Shown here one piece after another: positions 5,741 through 8,122 of a stretch of DNA of 8,122 nucleotides. Location: contig JBEKCP010000305.1 of assembly GCA_050014815.1 (NCBI GenBank), positions 1-8,122 of the forward strand. The letters run 5' to 3'. The notes beneath the pieces were generated by a model. It searched no databases, was not told the DNA's origin, and was given only the letters and a program-made list of their open reading frames with translations. Numbering within the stretch: the first letter of the stretch is position 1; the number at the start of each line of letters is the position of its first letter. A program made the translations under genes and the position numbers. The stretch is from JBEKCP01 sp050014815 (lineage in GTDB: Bacteria; Planctomycetota; Planctomycetia; Pirellulales; Thermoguttaceae).

Positions 5741-6787
5741 CTACATCCTTCGGGCGCCTGCGGTGGCCAGGTCGTCGAGCCAGGCCTCGATGAGCGTGGC
5801 CTGGTTGGCGTTGCGATCGATCTGGGCGGCGGCTTCGAGGCAGCGGTCCAGGGCCGCCGCGGCGTCGCCCGACCATGGGGCGGAGGCCGGAGGGGCGGGG
5901 CGGTCCTGGTCGTCGTCGGGCAGCGCGGCGCCGCTCTGGGCGTGGAGCAGTTGGCGGTAGAAGTCGGCGGCAAAGGCCGCCACCTGCCGGAGCCGCGCAC
6001 GCCGGGCGGGCGCCTCCTTGCCCGCCTCGTCCACAAACGCCCCAACCGCCTGCGCCAAGCCGACGCTGTCCAGGGCCGGCGCCGCCAGTCGCTCGAAGAG
6101 CAATTGCCGGAACGTCCAGAGCCCCGGGTCGGCCAACTCGACCGCCCGCGACAGGCTCCCGCCCGCATGGCGCGCCAGCCGCGATGCCTCGACCGGATCG
6201 CCCACCACGCCCTGAGTCACCAGAAGCTCCGCCACCACGTCCGCCGCCAAGGGCTGGAACCGGACGAGCTGGCAGCGGGAGCGGATCGTCGGCAGTTGCC
6301 TCGCAGGGCTCGTGCCCACCAGGATCAGCACGGAGCGGGGCGGGGGCTCCTCGAGGATCTTCAAGAGGCAGTTGGCCCCCTCGGCGTTCAGGTCGTCGGC
6401 GTCGTCGATCAGGGCGATCTTCCGGCCGCCCATGTACGGCTTCAGGGCGATGCGGTGGCACAGCCCCTCCCGGCCGCGGTGCTCCCGGTCGCCCAACAGG
6501 AGCTCCACGGGGATAAATGCCTTGTCGGCGGGCCGGCTCACCACGTCCACGTCCGGATGGGTCCCGGCCAGGGCGAGGCTGCAGGAGGGGCAGGTGTCGC
6601 ACGGGTCGAGCGACTCTTCCGGCCGCGCCTGGCAGAGCATCGCCTGCGCAAGCTTCAAGGCGAACGTGCGTTTGCCGATCCCGGCCGGCCCGGTGAAGAG
6701 AAAACTGGTGGCCAGCCGGCCCCGCCCCAATGCACGGCGGAACTGCTCGACCAGTCGATCATGTCCGCGGATGCCGTGCCAGGTCAT
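5741..6787 (-). CDS. holB: DNA polymerase III subunit delta prime
   Basis: A 348-residue clamp-loader subunit of the AAA+ family. Delta prime joins the tau/gamma and delta subunits to load the sliding clamp. Visible features are the P-loop GPAGIGKR at 33-40; a four-cysteine zinc site made of C52 and the cluster DPCDTCPSC (C63, C66, C69); IALIDDADDLN (124-134) as the degenerate Walker B; LLKILEEPPP (141-150); and the SRC arginine-finger motif at 170-172. The C-terminal helical domain is present, so the protein looks complete. The ATG at 6787 begins MTWHGIRGHD, where family similarity starts. Upstream the frame stays open only by translating the heptanucleotide arrays. It lies 105 nt after tmk, its frequent partner. 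The start has no Shine-Dalgarno sequence, because the leader is repeat DNA. Confidence 0.9.
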   Translation of the reverse strand: MTWHGIRGHDRLVEQFRRALGRGRLATSFLFTGPAGIGKRTFALKLAQAMLCQARPEESLDPCDTCPSCSLALAGTHPDVDVVSRPADKAFIPVELLLGDREHRGREGLCHRIALKPYMGGRKIALIDDADDLNAEGANCLLKILEEPPPRSVLILVGTSPARQLPTIRSRCQLVRFQPLAADVVAELLVTQGVVGDPVEASRLARHAGGSLSRAVELADPGLWTFRQLLFERLAAPALDSVGLAQAVGAFVDEAGKEAPARRARLRQVAAFAADFYRQLLHAQSGAALPDDDQDRPAPPASAPWSGDAAAALDRCLEAAAQIDRNANQATLIEAWLDDLATAGARRM

Positions 6788-6791
6788 AAGA

Positions 6792-6836
6792 GGGATTAGG
6801 GATTGGGGATTAGGGATTGGGGATTGGGGATTAGGG
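6792..6836 (+). repeat. Heptanucleotide array (GGGATTR)6, G-quadruplex candidate
   Basis: Six perfect 7-bp units start at 6792, 6799, 6806, 6813, 6820 and 6827, each GGGATTA or GGGATTG, followed by a partial GGGA. This gives seven runs of at least three G separated by loops of 3-4 nt, a textbook intramolecular quadruplex motif on the plus strand (the template strand for holB). It ends 5 nt upstream of the holB start codon. Confidence 0.9.
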
Positions 6837-6857
6837 AGCGGGCTGGTCCGTTGCAAG

Positions 6858-6892
6858 TGACAACTGACAACTGACAACGGACAACTGACATC
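6858..6892 (+). repeat. Heptanucleotide array (TGACAAC)5
   Basis: Units start at 6858, 6865, 6872, 6879 and 6886. The first three are exact TGACAAC; the fourth is GGACAAC and the fifth TGACATC. It abuts the tmk stop codon (6893-6895) and lies 21 nt from the GGGATTR array. Both arrays have a period of 7 but different sequences. Confidence 0.85.
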
Positions 6893-7504
6893 TTATCTTA
6901 CGTTCATCCTTCTCGCGACGGCCTGGCGCAGTTCTCGTTGGACCTCCTCAACCGGCCGGGCGGCGTCGACGACGACGATGCGATCGGGCTGCCGCGCGGC
7001 CTCGGCCAGGAAACCATCGCGGACCCGCTGGTGGAACGCCGCGCCCTGCCGCTCCATGCGGTCCAGCGGCCGGTCCAGCCGGGCGCCGGCCGTGGCCGGG
7101 GGCATGTCCAGCACGAGGGTCAAGTCGGGCATCAGGCCGCCGGTCGCCACGCGGCCCACCTCCCAGAGCGTGTTGATGTCCAATCCGCCCCCGTAGCCCT
7201 GGTAGACCACGTTGGCCAGCAGGTAACGGTCGGCCACGACCGTTTTGCCCGCGCCCAGCGCGGGCCGAATGATCTCCTCGACCAGTTGTGTGCGGGCCGC
7301 CATGTAGAGCAGCATCTCGCTCCGCCGGTGGATGGCCAGGTCGTGGCGGTCCAGGAGCAGGTTTCGGACGGCCTCGCCCAGCGGGGTGCTGCCGGGGTCG
7401 CGGCAGGCGACCACGTCATGGCCATTCTCGCGGAGCCAGCGGCAGAGCAGGTCCTGTTGCGTCGATTTTCCGGTGCCGTCGCCGCCGTCGATGGAGAGGA
7501 ACAT
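6893..7504 (-). CDS. tmk: Thymidylate kinase
   Basis: A 203-residue dTMP kinase, which phosphorylates dTMP to dTDP with ATP on the path to dTTP. The P-loop is GDGTGKST at 8-15. RDPGSTPLGE (35-44) is the substrate loop, with DPGST in place of the usual EPGGT. DRY is at 92-94, followed by VVYQGYGGG. The lid region is ARLDRPLDRMERQGAAFHQR (141-160). Length is normal for the family. The ATG at 7504 begins MFLSIDGGDG, where similarity starts; the frame remains open upstream only through low-complexity repeat DNA. No Shine-Dalgarno sequence is present, and a -10 box ends 6 nt before the ATG. It is first of a same-strand run with holB and the TPR gene. Confidence 0.93.
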   Translation of the reverse strand: MFLSIDGGDGTGKSTQQDLLCRWLRENGHDVVACRDPGSTPLGEAVRNLLLDRHDLAIHRRSEMLLYMAARTQLVEEIIRPALGAGKTVVADRYLLANVVYQGYGGGLDINTLWEVGRVATGGLMPDLTLVLDMPPATAGARLDRPLDRMERQGAAFHQRVRDGFLAEAARQPDRIVVVDAARPVEEVQRELRQAVARRMNVR

Positions 7505-7510
7505 GGCGTT

Positions 7511-7539
7511 ATTGTACACGGCCGGAAAGGCGGGGCGAA
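7511..7539 (-). promoter_or_regulatory. Candidate leaderless promoter of tmk
   Basis: On the minus strand, TTCGCC (7539-7534), a 17-nt spacer and TACAAT (7516-7511) are followed by AACGCC and the ATG. Transcription 7 nt after the -10 box would start on the A of the start codon. The -10 matches five of six consensus bases; the -35 is weak. Confidence 0.45.
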
Positions 7540-7552
7540 GGGGCGGGCGGGC

Positions 7553-7593
7553 GGAAGGAGGAAGGAGGAAGGAGAAAGGAGAAAGGAGAAAAG
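7553..7593 (+). repeat. Heptanucleotide polypurine array (GGAAGGA/GAAAGGA)
   Basis: Units start at 7553, 7560 and 7567 (GGAAGGA) and at 7574 and 7581 (GAAAGGA), with a decayed sixth at 7588. The tract is almost all purine on the plus strand, so a triplex or polypurine structure is possible. It is the third 7-bp array in 800 bp and lies just upstream of the tmk promoter candidate. Confidence 0.85.
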
Positions 7594-7602
7594 CGGAAAA
7601 TA

Positions 7603-7624
7603 GCCGCGGATGTATATCCGCGGC
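7603..7624. repeat. Perfect 9-bp hairpin
   Basis: GCCGCGGAT (7603-7611), loop GTAT and ATCCGCGGC (7616-7624). No T-run follows on either strand, so it is not a clear terminator. It sits between the purine array and the repeat cluster. Confidence 0.6.
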
Positions 7625-7635
7625 GGGCGGGGGGA

Positions 7636-7654
7636 TCCGGCACACGGAGCGTGT
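7636..7654. repeat. CGGCACAC hairpin repeat, copy 1 (imperfect)
   Basis: The 14 bases TCCGGCACACGGAG (7636-7649) are identical to 8005-8018. The right arm here is GCGTGT, so one stem pair is lost compared with the other copy. Confidence 0.55.
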
Positions 7655-7657
7655 TTT

Positions 7658-7934
7658 GGACTAAATGACCTTGCACGATTTTTGGAGGAGAAACATCGAC
7701 CGGAAACCTAGCCGCGGAGCGGCGGCAGTCAATAGCCAGGGGCATGAGCCCCTGGACTTGGCGCGCAAGCCCCGGAGGGGCGGCAGAAATCGGACACCGG
7801 CCTTCTGTCGCCCCTTCGGGGCTGGGTGCCGTCTCGGACTGGCCTCCCAGGGGCTAACGCCCCTGGCTATTGACTCTCGCCCCTCCGGGGCTTGCGCACT
7901 CCTCCCAAGGTCACGCACGGCTATTTAGCCGAAC
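7658..7934. repeat. Inverted pair of two-hairpin modules
   Basis: Module I runs 7661-7755 on plus: CTAAATGACC, then TTGGAGGAG, then hairpin C (7710-7728, AGCCGCGGAGCGGCGGCAG), then GTCAATAG leading into hairpin D (CCAGGGGC ATGA GCCCCTGG, 7736-7755). Module II runs 7926-7847 on minus with the same order: CTAAATAGCC, TTGGGAGGAG, hairpin C (7892-7874), then D (7866-7847, loop GTTA). The 16-nt arm GTCAATAGCCAGGGGC (7728-7743) is exactly inverted at 7859-7874. Two more C hairpins, at 7768-7786 (+) and 7805-7823 (-), lie between the modules. The frames here are open only because of the repeats, and I do not call a gene. From memory such GCCCC-GGA-GGGGC repeats are common in planctomycetes. Confidence 0.75.
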
Positions 7935-7936
7935 TG

Positions 7937-7985
7937 GTGGGGCTCGCCGACCAACGCTGCGCACGGTGCCCGTCGACCCACCCTA
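7937..7985. repeat. GGTGGGGCTC...CCCACCCTAC dispersed-repeat remnant
   Basis: GTGGG near 7937 and CCCAC near 7978 can pair across a GC-rich loop. The wording GGTGGGGCTCGCC ... CAACGCTGCGC ... CCCACCCTAC resembles a repeat class I recall from many bacterial genomes. The boundaries are uncertain. Confidence 0.35.
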
Positions 7986-8004
7986 CATGCTACATGTACG
8001 GTGG

Positions 8005-8030
8005 TCCGGCACACGGAGTGTGCCGCCTAC
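8005..8030. repeat. CGGCACAC hairpin repeat, copy 2 (perfect)
   Basis: CGGCACAC (8007-8014), GGA and GTGTGCCG (8018-8025) form a perfect 8-bp stem. The 14 bases TCCGGCACACGGAG are shared with 7636-7649, where the right arm has decayed. Confidence 0.65.
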
Positions 8031-8122
8031 ATGACGGGAGCCCCGTCCGGCAGCCATGTTACAGCGGGGGCGGCGATCGGGATCGCGACGGTCCGACAGG
8101 TCACGGGCCGGCAGAGCTCGGC
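8027..8122 (-). other. Possible 3' end of a gene entering from the right edge
   Basis: One minus-strand frame is open from the right edge to a TAG at 8027-8029. Its 31 codons end VAIPIAAPAVTWLPDGAPVM. I do not recognise it. The composition is plausible for a coding end, but 31 codons in GC-rich DNA can be open by chance, and the stop lies beside a repeat. More sequence to the right would decide. Confidence 0.2.

Noticed and set aside
5561..6799. Long plus-strand open frame antisense to holB
   Set aside because: It has no family motif and exists because holB codons avoid complementary stops.
6792..6892. CRISPR or telomere-like sequence
   Set aside because: GGGATTR resembles a telomere unit, but it is a short internal 7-bp array between two core genes with no sign of a replicon end.
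7661..7928. Open frames on both strands across the repeat cluster
   Set aside because: The translation is explained entirely by hairpin repeats, and GGAGGAG at 7684-7690 has no start codon at a usable distance.
7658..7934. CRISPR array
   Set aside because: The repeats are inverted and unevenly spaced, without regular spacers or a leader.

Overview
The window is GC-rich chromosomal DNA. It most resembles a planctomycete or a related uncultured bacterium. The evidence is a Tat-exported Gfo/Idh/MocA oxidoreductase followed by a second, cytoplasmic one, and an unusual density of short dispersed hairpins and heptanucleotide arrays between genes. Some genes have a Shine-Dalgarno sequence, while others look leaderless. 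The assignment is inference from gene style; there is no rRNA or other marker here.

Layout, left to right. (1) Positions 1-1035, plus strand: the 3' part of an ABC-F ATPase gene. A small palindromic repeat sits in the linker after the second ATPase domain, and the C-terminal coiled coil is in another frame. (2) Positions 1082-1807, minus strand: a decayed accessory patch. It holds a complete hicB-like antitoxin, a hicA cut to about nine codons, a small conserved-looking protein of unknown function (starts MWEDPIV), and a frameshifted C-terminal remnant of a TIR/deoxyribosyltransferase-like protein. A good promoter lies upstream, inside a palindrome. (3) Positions 1990-4862: two divergent Gfo/Idh/MocA oxidoreductases, one exported and one cytoplasmic. 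(4) Positions 4863-5155: no gene, but two inverted copies of a dispersed repeat. (5) Positions 5156-7504, minus strand: tmk (thymidylate kinase), holB (DNA polymerase III delta prime) and a TPR-like protein in one direction. (6) Positions 7505-8122: no confident gene. This stretch holds a heptanucleotide array, several perfect hairpins and a large inverted pair of two-hairpin modules.

How the genes work together: tmk and holB form a common DNA-replication pair (dTTP supply and clamp loader). The two oxidoreductases probably act on sugars or polyols, one outside and one inside the cytoplasmic membrane. The hicBA patch is a toxin-antitoxin remnant with the toxin apparently lost.

I see no complete new multi-gene system. 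The most unusual content is repeats: three different 7-bp tandem arrays around tmk, an inverted module pair with a compensatory stem change, a repeat inserted in a coding gene, and two genes with nearly the same -10-like box placed to give leaderless transcripts.
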